This document shows, piece after piece, positions 9,249 to 16,953 of a DNA stretch of 38,996 nt. Every line of letters starts with the position of its first letter. Position 1 is the stretch's first letter. The DNA is from MAG-121220-bin8 sp964433845 (GTDB lineage Bacteria; Bacteroidota; Bacteroidia; Flavobacteriales; Flavobacteriaceae), in NCBI GenBank assembly GCA_964433845.1, contig CAYSTA010000012.1, positions 1 to 38,996 of the forward strand, written 5' to 3'. A model generated the notes under the pieces. It did not search any database. It worked only from the letters and a program-made list of their open reading frames with translations, and was not told the origin of the DNA. Both the position numbers and the translations under genes were made by a program.

Positions 9249-10439
9249 ATGACTCCACGAATGAAACATACTTGGAGATGGTATGGTCCTAATGATCCTG
9301 TATCACTTAAAGATATTTGTCAAGCTGGTGCTAAAGGAATTGTAAATGCACTTCATGAAGTTCCAAATGGAGAAGTCTGGCAAATGTCCGATATAAAAAA
9401 AAGAAAGGAGATAATAGAAAAAACTGGTTTAACGTGGGATGTAGTAGAATCACTTCCTGTGCATGAAAAAATAAAAACAAGAACGGGTAATTTTAAACAT
9501 TTAGTTGAGAATTATAAATTAAGCCTTACAAATCTTGCTAATTGTGGAGTGCAAATAGTATGTTATAATTTTATGCCAGTATTGGACTGGACTAGAACTA
9601 AATTAGACATGAAGTATAAAGATGGTTCTTATGCTTTAGAATTCAACTTTGATGCTCTAAGAGCCTTTGATTTATTTATATTGAAAAGAGATGGTTCAAA
9701 AAATGATTATTCAGATGAAGAATTTTTAAAAGCAGAGACTTATTATAAACTTTTAAGTAATGATCAAAAAAATAAACTTTGTGATAATATTCTCAAAGGT
9801 CTTCCTGGAAGTGAAGAAGGCTATTCTTTAGAAGCATTTAGAGAAATATTAAAAACATATAACAATATTAATTCCGATCAATTGAAAAAAAATTTAGTTT
9901 TATTTTTGAAAGCCATAATTCCACATGCAAAAAAAATTGGAATTTTGATGTGTATTCATCCAGATGATCCTCCTTATTCACTGCTAGGTTTACCTCGAGT
10001 TGTTAGTAAAGAAAAAGATTACGAATATATTTTTGATAAAGTTCCTGAAATAAATAATGGAATTACTTTTTGCACTGGATCATTGGGTGTTATTAAAGAA
10101 AATAACCTTGGAAAGATTTTTAATAATTTTGCTAATAGAGTTCATTTTATTCATTTAAGAAGTACCAAAAGAGATTCTAATGGAAATTTTTATGAAGCTA
10201 ATCATTTAGAAGGGGATGTAGACATGTATGATATTGTTTCAAGAATTATTATTGAACAAAAAAGGAGGTATTTGAATAAAAGAAAAGACTTTAACATACC
10301 AATGAGACCTGACCATGGTCATCAAATGTTGGATGATATTAGAAAAAAAAATGTGAACCCAGGTTATTCTGCTATAGGAAGATTAAGAGGTTTAGCTGAG
10401 ATTAGAGGATTAGAATACGGAATTAGTAAAATTATATAA
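9249..10439 (+). CDS. uxuA: Mannonate dehydratase
   Basis: A 396-aa cytoplasmic enzyme that dehydrates D-mannonate to 2-keto-3-deoxy-D-gluconate. TWRWYGPNDPVSL at 8-20 is the near-invariant N-terminus of UxuA. The probable metal ligands are visible: His237 in MCIHPDDPP, Cys275 in FCTGSLG, His302 in FIHLRS, and the RPDHGH box at 353-358. Length is normal. ATG 9261 (Met5) would give a start like that of the E. coli protein and is an alternative to 9249. It heads a same-strand run of eight genes with the TRAP transporter and the SDR, which gives a consistent hexuronate assignment. UxaC (glucuronate isomerase) and the KDG kinase and aldolase are not in the window. Confidence 0.93.
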   Translation: MTPRMKHTWRWYGPNDPVSLKDICQAGAKGIVNALHEVPNGEVWQMSDIKKRKEIIEKTGLTWDVVESLPVHEKIKTRTGNFKHLVENYKLSLTNLANCGVQIVCYNFMPVLDWTRTKLDMKYKDGSYALEFNFDALRAFDLFILKRDGSKNDYSDEEFLKAETYYKLLSNDQKNKLCDNILKGLPGSEEGYSLEAFREILKTYNNINSDQLKKNLVLFLKAIIPHAKKIGILMCIHPDDPPYSLLGLPRVVSKEKDYEYIFDKVPEINNGITFCTGSLGVIKENNLGKIFNNFANRVHFIHLRSTKRDSNGNFYEANHLEGDVDMYDIVSRIIIEQKRRYLNKRKDFNIPMRPDHGHQMLDDIRKKNVNPGYSAIGRLRGLAEIRGLEYGISKII

Positions 10440-10509
10440 ATGCATTTTTTGGAAAAATGATTCAAAATATTTGTTATTCTAACGCTGAAAAATTTTAAAT
10501 TTTAATTGA

Positions 10510-11481
10510 GTGAGAAATTTATTGATACTATTAATATTCTCTTTTTTATTTACATCTTGTCAGGAATCAGAAAATATAAAAATCATTAGGCTAGGTCATG
10601 GTTTAAGTACTACCCATTCAGTTCATCAAGCAATGGTGTATATGGACTCAGTTTTAAGAGTGAAGTCTAATGGTAAAATGAAAATTCAAATTTATCCAAG
10701 TGAGCAATTAGGAACTGAAAGACAATGTTTAGAATTACTGCAAATAGGTAGTCTAGATATGACTAAGGTGTCTGCAGGATCTTTAGAAAATTTTTCACCT
10801 AATATCAAAGTTTTTGGATTGCCTTTTTTATTTAGGGATCGACAACATTCTTATTCTGTATTGGATGGTCCAATTGGCAGAGATTTACTTTCTGGAACAG
10901 AAAAGTATTGGTTGAAAGGTCTTGCCTACTACGATGCTGGTGCAAGAAGTTTTTATACTAAAGAAAAAAAAATAAATAGTCCAGAAGATTTAGATGGTCT
11001 TAAAATTAGAGTAATGGAAAGTAAAACCGCTTTCGATATGGTTAAAGCTTTGGGGGGATCTCCAACACCTATCTCTTTTGGTGAATTATATACATCATTA
11101 CAACAAGGAGTTGTAGACGGGGCTGAAAATAATCCTCCAAGTTTTTATCTTTCCAGACATTATGAAGTTTGTAAGTACTATACTTTAGATGAACATACTC
11201 TACTTCCAGATGTGCTTTTGATGAGCACTCATATATGGGACTCTTTTTCAGATAAAGAAAGGGAATGGTTAAGTCAAGCGGTTAAAGAATCGATAACTGA
11301 ACAAAGAAAATTATGGACCAAATCTGAAAAACAATCATTAGATGCAGTGAAAAAAGCTGGGGTAGAAATAATTATTCCAGACAAAACTTTATTTTCTAAA
11401 AAATCAAAAAAAATATTAGAATCATATAAAGAAGATGAGGTGCTTTACGATTTTATAAATAGAATTAAAAACACTAAATAG
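10510..11481 (+). CDS. dctP: TRAP transporter solute-binding lipoprotein, DctP family
   Basis: A 323-aa DctP-type binding protein with a lipobox (LFTSC, Cys17), so it is anchored to the inner membrane facing the periplasm. The start is GTG 10510; no ATG gives a signal peptide. KIRVMES at 165-171 holds Arg167, the residue that clamps the substrate carboxylate in nearly all DctP proteins. GELYTSLQQGVVDGAENNP (191-209) is the other family signature, with Glu206-Asn207 lining the site. The ligand is thus an organic acid. Beside uxuA and the SDR, a hexuronate or aldonate is the best guess. The gap to dctQ is 2 nt. Confidence 0.9.
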   Translation: MRNLLILLIFSFLFTSCQESENIKIIRLGHGLSTTHSVHQAMVYMDSVLRVKSNGKMKIQIYPSEQLGTERQCLELLQIGSLDMTKVSAGSLENFSPNIKVFGLPFLFRDRQHSYSVLDGPIGRDLLSGTEKYWLKGLAYYDAGARSFYTKEKKINSPEDLDGLKIRVMESKTAFDMVKALGGSPTPISFGELYTSLQQGVVDGAENNPPSFYLSRHYEVCKYYTLDEHTLLPDVLLMSTHIWDSFSDKEREWLSQAVKESITEQRKLWTKSEKQSLDAVKKAGVEIIIPDKTLFSKKSKKILESYKEDEVLYDFINRIKNTK

Positions 11482-11483
11482 CT

Positions 11484-11948
11484 ATGGAAATCAGAGATAA
11501 AATAGATCGTTTTTTGGGTTGGACCTTAGTTGTTATAATGTCACTAATGGTTGTTAATGTTTTGTGGCAAGTTTTTTCAAGATTTGTTCTTGGAGATCCA
11601 AGCTCTTATACCGAAGAACTCGCTAGATATTTGATGATATGGATAGGTGTTTTAGGCGCTGCCTACGTTTCTGGAAAAAACAAGCATGTTGCAATTGATT
11701 ATTTTTCAACAAAATTTTCTGAAAAAAATCAAATTAAAGTTAAGGTGTTTGTTAAATGGCTTATAATGATTTTTTCATTTTTTACTTTTGTAATTGGAGG
11801 GTTTAGATTGGTTTATATCACCTATGTTTTGGAGCAGCTTTCCCCTGCTCTTCAAATTCCTTTAGCATTTGTATATCTAGTTATTCCAATAAGTGGGGTT
11901 TTAATAGTTTACTATAAAATTTTAGAAATTTTAAATCATAACAAATGA
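11484..11948 (+). CDS. dctQ: TRAP transporter small permease, DctQ family
   Basis: A 154-aa inner-membrane protein with four predicted membrane spans (about 12-34, 48-64, 86-108 and 126-148). The pattern RFVLGDPSSYTEELARYLMIW at 30-50 is characteristic of DctQ, especially the E-E-L-A-R core before the second span. It forms the Na+-driven TRAP permease together with DctM, taking substrate from DctP. Its TGA stop overlaps the ATG of dctM (ATGA at 11945-11948), which implies translational coupling. Confidence 0.9.
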   Translation: MEIRDKIDRFLGWTLVVIMSLMVVNVLWQVFSRFVLGDPSSYTEELARYLMIWIGVLGAAYVSGKNKHVAIDYFSTKFSEKNQIKVKVFVKWLIMIFSFFTFVIGGFRLVYITYVLEQLSPALQIPLAFVYLVIPISGVLIVYYKILEILNHNK

Positions 11949-13243
11949 TTGAATATTTGCCAATATTAGTACTTGTAATTAGTTTCGGTATTCTTCTTGT
12001 TTTTTCAGTTCCTGTTGCATGGTCGATTGCAATTTCTTCACTATTGACAATTATGGTAAGTGTACCGTTATTACCATCTCTAACTACTGTTTCACAGAGA
12101 ATAGCTACAGGATTAGATAGTTTTGCGTTATTAGCTATTCCCTTTTTTATTCTTTCTGGGCAAATAATGACTGAAGGAGGTATAGCAAGTAGACTTATTT
12201 CATTTGCAAAAACCCTGGTTGGTTTTTTACCAGGAGGATTAGCTTTAATTAATATTATTTCAGCCATGTTGATGGGTTCCATCGCAGGATCTGCTATGGC
12301 TTCTGCTTCTGCAATGGGAAGCATTCTTGGTCCTGAAATGGAAAAAGAAGGCTATTCAAAAGAATTTGGGGTGGCAGTCAATATAACCTCAGCTACTACA
12401 GGACTTGTCATTCCTCCTAGTAATGTACTAATTGTTTACTCTTTAGCAAGTGGAGGTGTTTCTGTAGCAGCCTTATTTCTTGCTGGTTATATTCCTGGAA
12501 TTTTGACAGGATTGTTTTTAATGATAGTAGCTATGATTTGGTCGAAGAAAAACAATTACAAAGTTGGAAAGAGATCTACACTAAAAGAAGTTTTTACTGA
12601 ATTTATAAATGCTCTGCCCAGTTTATTTTTACTAGTTGTTGTAGTTGGTGGGATTATTGTTGGAATTTTTACAGCTACTGAAGCTTCTGCTATTGCTGTT
12701 TTGTATACTCTTATTTTAGGCTTTATATACAAGGAATTAACCGTTAAGGAAATACCAAAAGTTTTATTGGAATCAATTGAAACCACTGCAATAGTAATGC
12801 TACTTATTGGGGCTTCTATGTGTATGTCATGGGTTCTTTCATTTGAAAACATTCCGCAAGACATAAGTGCTTTTTTATTAGGAATAAGTGATAATAAGAT
12901 TATAATTCTGCTAATTATTAATTTGATACTACTAATGGTAGGTATTTTTATGGATATGACACCTGCCGTATTGATTTTTACTCCAATTTTTTTACCAGTT
13001 GTTACTTCATTAGGTATGGATCCAACACATTTTGGAATAATTTTAGTTCTAAATTTATGCATTGGATTATGTACCCCACCAGTAGGATCAGTACTTTTTG
13101 TTGGTGTAGGAATTGCCAATACAACTATTACAAAAGTTATAAAACCACTAATTCCATTTTTTATTGTAATGATTTTTTCTCTTTTTTTAGTAACTTATAT
13201 TCCAGCATTGAGTTTGTTTCTCCCTGAATTATTTAATCTTTAA
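11945..13243 (+). CDS. dctM: TRAP transporter large permease, DctM family
   Basis: A 432-aa highly hydrophobic protein with about a dozen membrane spans, the normal DctM size. Conserved stretches include the Ser/Ala/Met-rich GSIAGSAMASASAMG, ITSATTGLVIPPSN, which carries the repeat-1 hairpin, and NLCIGLCTPPVGS near the C-terminus, the matching repeat-2 hairpin. It is the sodium/substrate transport subunit of the TRAP complex. Its start overlaps the dctQ stop by four bases. Two long open frames on the opposite strand here are composition shadows. Confidence 0.93.
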   Translation: MIEYLPILVLVISFGILLVFSVPVAWSIAISSLLTIMVSVPLLPSLTTVSQRIATGLDSFALLAIPFFILSGQIMTEGGIASRLISFAKTLVGFLPGGLALINIISAMLMGSIAGSAMASASAMGSILGPEMEKEGYSKEFGVAVNITSATTGLVIPPSNVLIVYSLASGGVSVAALFLAGYIPGILTGLFLMIVAMIWSKKNNYKVGKRSTLKEVFTEFINALPSLFLLVVVVGGIIVGIFTATEASAIAVLYTLILGFIYKELTVKEIPKVLLESIETTAIVMLLIGASMCMSWVLSFENIPQDISAFLLGISDNKIIILLIINLILLMVGIFMDMTPAVLIFTPIFLPVVTSLGMDPTHFGIILVLNLCIGLCTPPVGSVLFVGVGIANTTITKVIKPLIPFFIVMIFSLFLVTYIPALSLFLPELFNL

Positions 13244-13334
13244 TTTATTATTAAACTATTTGACCTTATAAATAATCTATTTTTAGATCTATTTATTTTA
13301 AAAATAATTAACTTTCATAATGATTATATAATTT

Positions 13335-14150
13335 ATGTTATCAAATTTTGATTTAAAAGGTAAAGTTGCTGTAATTACTGGTGGTACAGGAATTTTAGGT
13401 AGTTCTATAGCTTTAAGTCTTTCTAATTCTGGAGTTAAAATAGTTATTCTAGGTAGATCTATTGAAAAAATAGAAACCGTAACGACTTTTTTAAATGACA
13501 AAGGTGGGGATGCTATTGGTTTTGAATGTAATGTTTTATCAAAAGAATCAATTAAAAATGTTAGTACTAAAATATTAGAAAAATGGGGTAAAGTCGATAT
13601 TCTTTTAAATGCAGCAGGTGGAAATATGCCAGGAGCAACTATTGGGGAGAATCAAAATATATTTGATCTTTCAATGGAGGATTTTTTAAAAGTTACTGAG
13701 TTAAACTTAAATGGCTCTGTCATTCCTTCATTAGTTTTTGGAGAGATAATGGCTAATCAAGAATCGGGTGTAATAATCAATTATTCATCAATGGCGGTTG
13801 ATAGAGTTTTAACTCGTGTTGCTGGTTATTCAGCTTCAAAGGCTGCCATAGAAAATTTTACAAGGTGGATGTCAGTCGAGATGGCCTTGAAATTTAATGG
13901 TAAAGTTAGAGTCAATGCTATCGCACCTGGTTTTTTTATAGGAAATCAAAACAAGTCATTACTATTAAATAAAAATGGTTCTTACACAAAGAGAGGTAAG
14001 AATATAATTAAAAACACTCCAATGAAACGTTTTGGAAATCCTGAAGAGTTAAATGGTGCTATACATTTTTTATGTAGTGACGCTGCTAGTTTTATCACTG
14101 GAGTGGTATTACCAATTGATGGAGGGTTTAGTGTTTTTAGTGGAGTTTAA
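13335..14150 (+). CDS. SDR-family oxidoreductase, probable D-fructuronate reductase/mannonate oxidoreductase
   Basis: A 271-aa classical short-chain dehydrogenase: nucleotide loop TGGTGILG at 15-22, NAAGG at 92-96, Ser151/152, and catalytic Tyr165-x3-Lys169 in GYSASKAAIENF. The C-terminus has ASFITGVVLPIDGGFS, the usual end of the family. The protein begins with a short FDLKGKVAVIT leader, as in gluconate-5-dehydrogenase-like enzymes. Placed between the uxuA/TRAP genes and the sugar oxidoreductase, it probably converts fructuronate to mannonate, the step before UxuA; many Bacteroidota use an SDR for this instead of the long-chain UxuB. Specificity is inferred from context only. ATG 13335 is chosen because the next in-frame methionine is at residue 98. 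Confidence 0.82.
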   Translation: MLSNFDLKGKVAVITGGTGILGSSIALSLSNSGVKIVILGRSIEKIETVTTFLNDKGGDAIGFECNVLSKESIKNVSTKILEKWGKVDILLNAAGGNMPGATIGENQNIFDLSMEDFLKVTELNLNGSVIPSLVFGEIMANQESGVIINYSSMAVDRVLTRVAGYSASKAAIENFTRWMSVEMALKFNGKVRVNAIAPGFFIGNQNKSLLLNKNGSYTKRGKNIIKNTPMKRFGNPEELNGAIHFLCSDAASFITGVVLPIDGGFSVFSGV

Positions 14151-14162
14151 TAATATATAAAT

Positions 14163-15524
14163 ATGAAAAATAAAAGAAGAAAATTTTTAAAAGAAACAAC
14201 ATTGGCTTCAGCAGGTATTGTAACTGCTATTGGAAATTTATATGCATCCCCAAATAAGCTTTCAGCTAAAAGTTATTCTAGAATCATTGGTGCAAATGAT
14301 AGATTAAATTTTGCTTTTCAAGGATTAGGAAGAAGGATACCAGGTTTGCTAAGATCAACTTTGAAGTTAAAAAATGTTGATGTTATATATTTCTGTGATG
14401 TAATGGATAAGCAAATAATAAATGCGAATAAACAATTAAATAAGTTAGCTGGATATTCAGCTAAATCAGAAAAAGATATTCACAATATTTTTGACGATAA
14501 AAATATTGATGCAATTATCATGGCAACACCAGATCATTGGCATGCATATGGAGCATGTAAAGCTATGGAAGCTGATAAGCATGTTTATTTAGAAAAACCA
14601 TGCAGTCATAATATGATGGAAAGTGAACTCATTGTAAATCATCAAAAATATTTTAAAAAGGTTGTGCAAATGGGTAATCAACAAAGGTCATCTACGCATA
14701 CAAATTCTATTATAAAAAAAATTCATGATGGAATAATTGGAAATGCTTATAATGCAGTAGCTTTTTATAATAATAATAGAGGAAGAGTTCCAAATCAAGT
14801 ACCAATGTCTCCCCCTAAGGGATTGGATTGGAATCTTTTTCAGGGTCCTGCACCAAGAAGAAATTATACACATGATACATGGGATTATAATTGGAGATGG
14901 TATGGTTGGGATTATGGAACTGGTGAAGCTGGAAATAATGCAACACATGAATTAGACATTGCTCGTTGGGCTTTAGAGGTTAATTATCCAATTTCTGTTA
15001 ATGTATTTGCTGAAAAAAATCATTTTTTGGATGATGGTTGGACAATGTATGATAATATGGAAGCAAAGTTTAAGTTTTCAAAAAATAAATCAATTAATTG
15101 GAATGGAAGAAGTAGAAACGCATTTGGAAAGAATAGAGATGGCGGAAGAGGTACAATTATTTATGGAACTGAAGGCTCTGTTTTTGTTAATCGTAAAGAG
15201 TATATATTGTATGATATAAAAGGGAATGTAATAGATAATGTTAAATCAAATGATAATGAATCTGGAATAGCACTTGGTGGTGGAGGTGATATGACAACTA
15301 GACATATGCAAAATTTTGTTGATTCCATCAGACATGGTGATACCCTTAACTCTCCTATTGATGATGCTGTAATTAGTCAAAGCCTAGTTCATTATGCTAA
15401 CATTTCATATCGAAGTGATCGATCTTTTAATATTGATGAAAAGAGCGGAAACATAAAAGATGCTAAAGCAAAAAAGTTTTGGTCAAGGAGTTATGAGTCA
15501 GGATGGAAAGTTGAAAAGAAATAA
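14163..15524 (+). CDS. Exported Gfo/Idh/MocA-family oxidoreductase with Tat-like signal
   Basis: A 453-aa protein whose N-terminus, KRRKFLKETTLASAGIV, is a twin-arginine signal, so it is probably folded with its cofactor and sent to the periplasm. The nucleotide-binding start is FAFQGLGRR (51-59), a slightly changed G-x-G-x-x. The family hallmark Glu144-Lys145-Pro146 (YLEKPCSHN) is intact, with Lys145 catalytic. ATPDHWHA (121-128) and GEAGNNATHELDIARWAL fit the Bacteroidota/Planctomycete branch of exported Gfo/Idh enzymes. They interconvert sugar hydroxyl and keto groups using tightly bound NAD(P). It follows the SDR by 12 nt. A role in making 3-keto sugars for the DUF1080 protein is plausible but unproven. 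Confidence 0.85.
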   Translation: MKNKRRKFLKETTLASAGIVTAIGNLYASPNKLSAKSYSRIIGANDRLNFAFQGLGRRIPGLLRSTLKLKNVDVIYFCDVMDKQIINANKQLNKLAGYSAKSEKDIHNIFDDKNIDAIIMATPDHWHAYGACKAMEADKHVYLEKPCSHNMMESELIVNHQKYFKKVVQMGNQQRSSTHTNSIIKKIHDGIIGNAYNAVAFYNNNRGRVPNQVPMSPPKGLDWNLFQGPAPRRNYTHDTWDYNWRWYGWDYGTGEAGNNATHELDIARWALEVNYPISVNVFAEKNHFLDDGWTMYDNMEAKFKFSKNKSINWNGRSRNAFGKNRDGGRGTIIYGTEGSVFVNRKEYILYDIKGNVIDNVKSNDNESGIALGGGGDMTTRHMQNFVDSIRHGDTLNSPIDDAVISQSLVHYANISYRSDRSFNIDEKSGNIKDAKAKKFWSRSYESGWKVEKK

Positions 15525-15535
15525 AGATTAAAAAT

Positions 15536-16906
15536 TTGTTTAAAAAAATCCTAATAATTTTAATTCTGATTCCAATATTGGGATGCCGTGATTCAAAACC
15601 AAACATTTTGATAATTTTAGCTGATGATGCAGGTTATGCAGACTTTGGTTTTAGAGGAAGTGATGAAATTAAAACTCCACAAATTGATAAACTAGCATCG
15701 GACGGGGTGGTTTTTAATAATGCATATGTTTCTGCATCTGTTTGTAGCCCTTCGAGGGCTGGCCTATTGACTGGTATGTATCAACAGAGATTTGGTCATG
15801 AATGTAATTTGGATAGTGATGTAAATAATTCATTTGACCCCGATCAGATTACAATTGCTGAGGCATTGAGAACAAAAGGATATAACACTGGATTAATTGG
15901 TAAATGGCACCTAGGAGATAAAAAACAAAATCACCCTTTAAATAATGGTTTTGATTATTTTTGGGGGTTTATATCTGGTGCAAGAGATTATTTTTATAAC
16001 CCAAACGAAAAATTAAAGAAAAGTATAAGAAATGTTGTTGAAAACAATTCAGATACAGAGTTTGAAGGGTATTTGACAGACGTGTTAGGGAATAAGGCAG
16101 TTGATTTTGTTGATAAAAGTCATAAATCAAACACACCATTTTTTTTATTTCTTTCATTTAATGCTCCCCATACACCAATGCAAGCTAAAAAGGAAGTCTT
16201 AGAAAAATTCAAGGACAATCCAAGAAAAGTTTATGCCTCAATGATGTGGTCCATGGATCAGGCTGTTGGACAAGTAATTAAAGAATTAAAAGAGAATAAT
16301 CAATATGATAATACAATAATTTATTTTTTAAGTGATAATGGAGCAGCTATGTCCAATAACGCCTCTTCATTTCCTTATAAGGGCTGGAAAGGAAATCAAT
16401 ATGAAGGTGGAATTAAAACTCCAATGATAATGACTTGGAAAAATAAGATAAAATCCAATACGGAGTTTAATGGATTTATTTCATCTCTAGATATTTTTAA
16501 AACAAGTTTAGAAAATGTAGGAGTTGATGAAAGATTAATCAAAAATGCAGATGGCAAGAATATTTTAAATTTGTTAAATGCTAATATGCCATTAAATCAA
16601 GATTTATTTTGGAGAAAAGATAAAATGGCAACAGTTCGATCAGGAAACTTTAAGCTTATCAGATTAAATGATTCTAGTACAGTTCTTTATAATATTAAAA
16701 GAAATTTTTTTGAAGATTATGACTTAAAATATGAGAATCCATTAATGCACGATTCGTTATTGAATAAACTAAATGACTGGGAAAAAAAATTAATAAAACC
16801 AAATTGGATTGAAAACAAAAATTGGAACATTGTAACAGAAATGATTTATCAAGATTTAATGAATAATGAAGAAATAAGAGCATATTCACCTAAAGATTTA
16901 AATTAA
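15536..16906 (+). CDS. Sulfatase, S1 family, lipoprotein
   Basis: A 456-aa arylsulfatase-fold lipoprotein (ILGC, Cys17). Motif C70-S-P-S-R74 followed by AGLLTG is the formylglycine site, so Cys70 should be converted by a maturase. LADDAGYADFG (28-38) gives the calcium-binding Asp30/Asp31, GKWHLG is present, and FLSDNGA supplies the distal Asp-Asn pair. It removes sulfate esters from a glycan in the periplasm or at the surface. The start is uncertain. TTG 15536 gives MFKKILII, but the in-frame ATT at 15527 would give MKNLFKKILII, a more typical signal start. There is no ATG upstream in frame. The gap to the previous stop is 11 nt. The S1 subfamily cannot be assigned by eye. Confidence 0.88.
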   Translation: MFKKILIILILIPILGCRDSKPNILIILADDAGYADFGFRGSDEIKTPQIDKLASDGVVFNNAYVSASVCSPSRAGLLTGMYQQRFGHECNLDSDVNNSFDPDQITIAEALRTKGYNTGLIGKWHLGDKKQNHPLNNGFDYFWGFISGARDYFYNPNEKLKKSIRNVVENNSDTEFEGYLTDVLGNKAVDFVDKSHKSNTPFFLFLSFNAPHTPMQAKKEVLEKFKDNPRKVYASMMWSMDQAVGQVIKELKENNQYDNTIIYFLSDNGAAMSNNASSFPYKGWKGNQYEGGIKTPMIMTWKNKIKSNTEFNGFISSLDIFKTSLENVGVDERLIKNADGKNILNLLNANMPLNQDLFWRKDKMATVRSGNFKLIRLNDSSTVLYNIKRNFFEDYDLKYENPLMHDSLLNKLNDWEKKLIKPNWIENKNWNIVTEMIYQDLMNNEEIRAYSPKDLN

Positions 16907-16953
16907 GGCGAGTGAATCTTAATCTTTTAATAAATAATCAATAACAACTCATT

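Noticed and set aside
10443..10459. CATTTTT/AAAAATG hairpin after uxuA
   Set aside because: Seven mostly A/T pairs with no following T tract; expected often by chance in DNA this AT-rich.
11881..12324. 147-codon open frame on the minus strand at the dctQ/dctM junction
   Set aside because: Its Ala-rich start is the antisense of the DctM motif GSIAGSAMASASAMG. It is a shadow frame.
12556..13119. Long open frame (187 codons) on the minus strand across dctM
   Set aside because: It is antisense to a strongly conserved DctM region; its Ile/Thr/Pro-rich content mirrors the membrane-protein codons, and it has no family motif.
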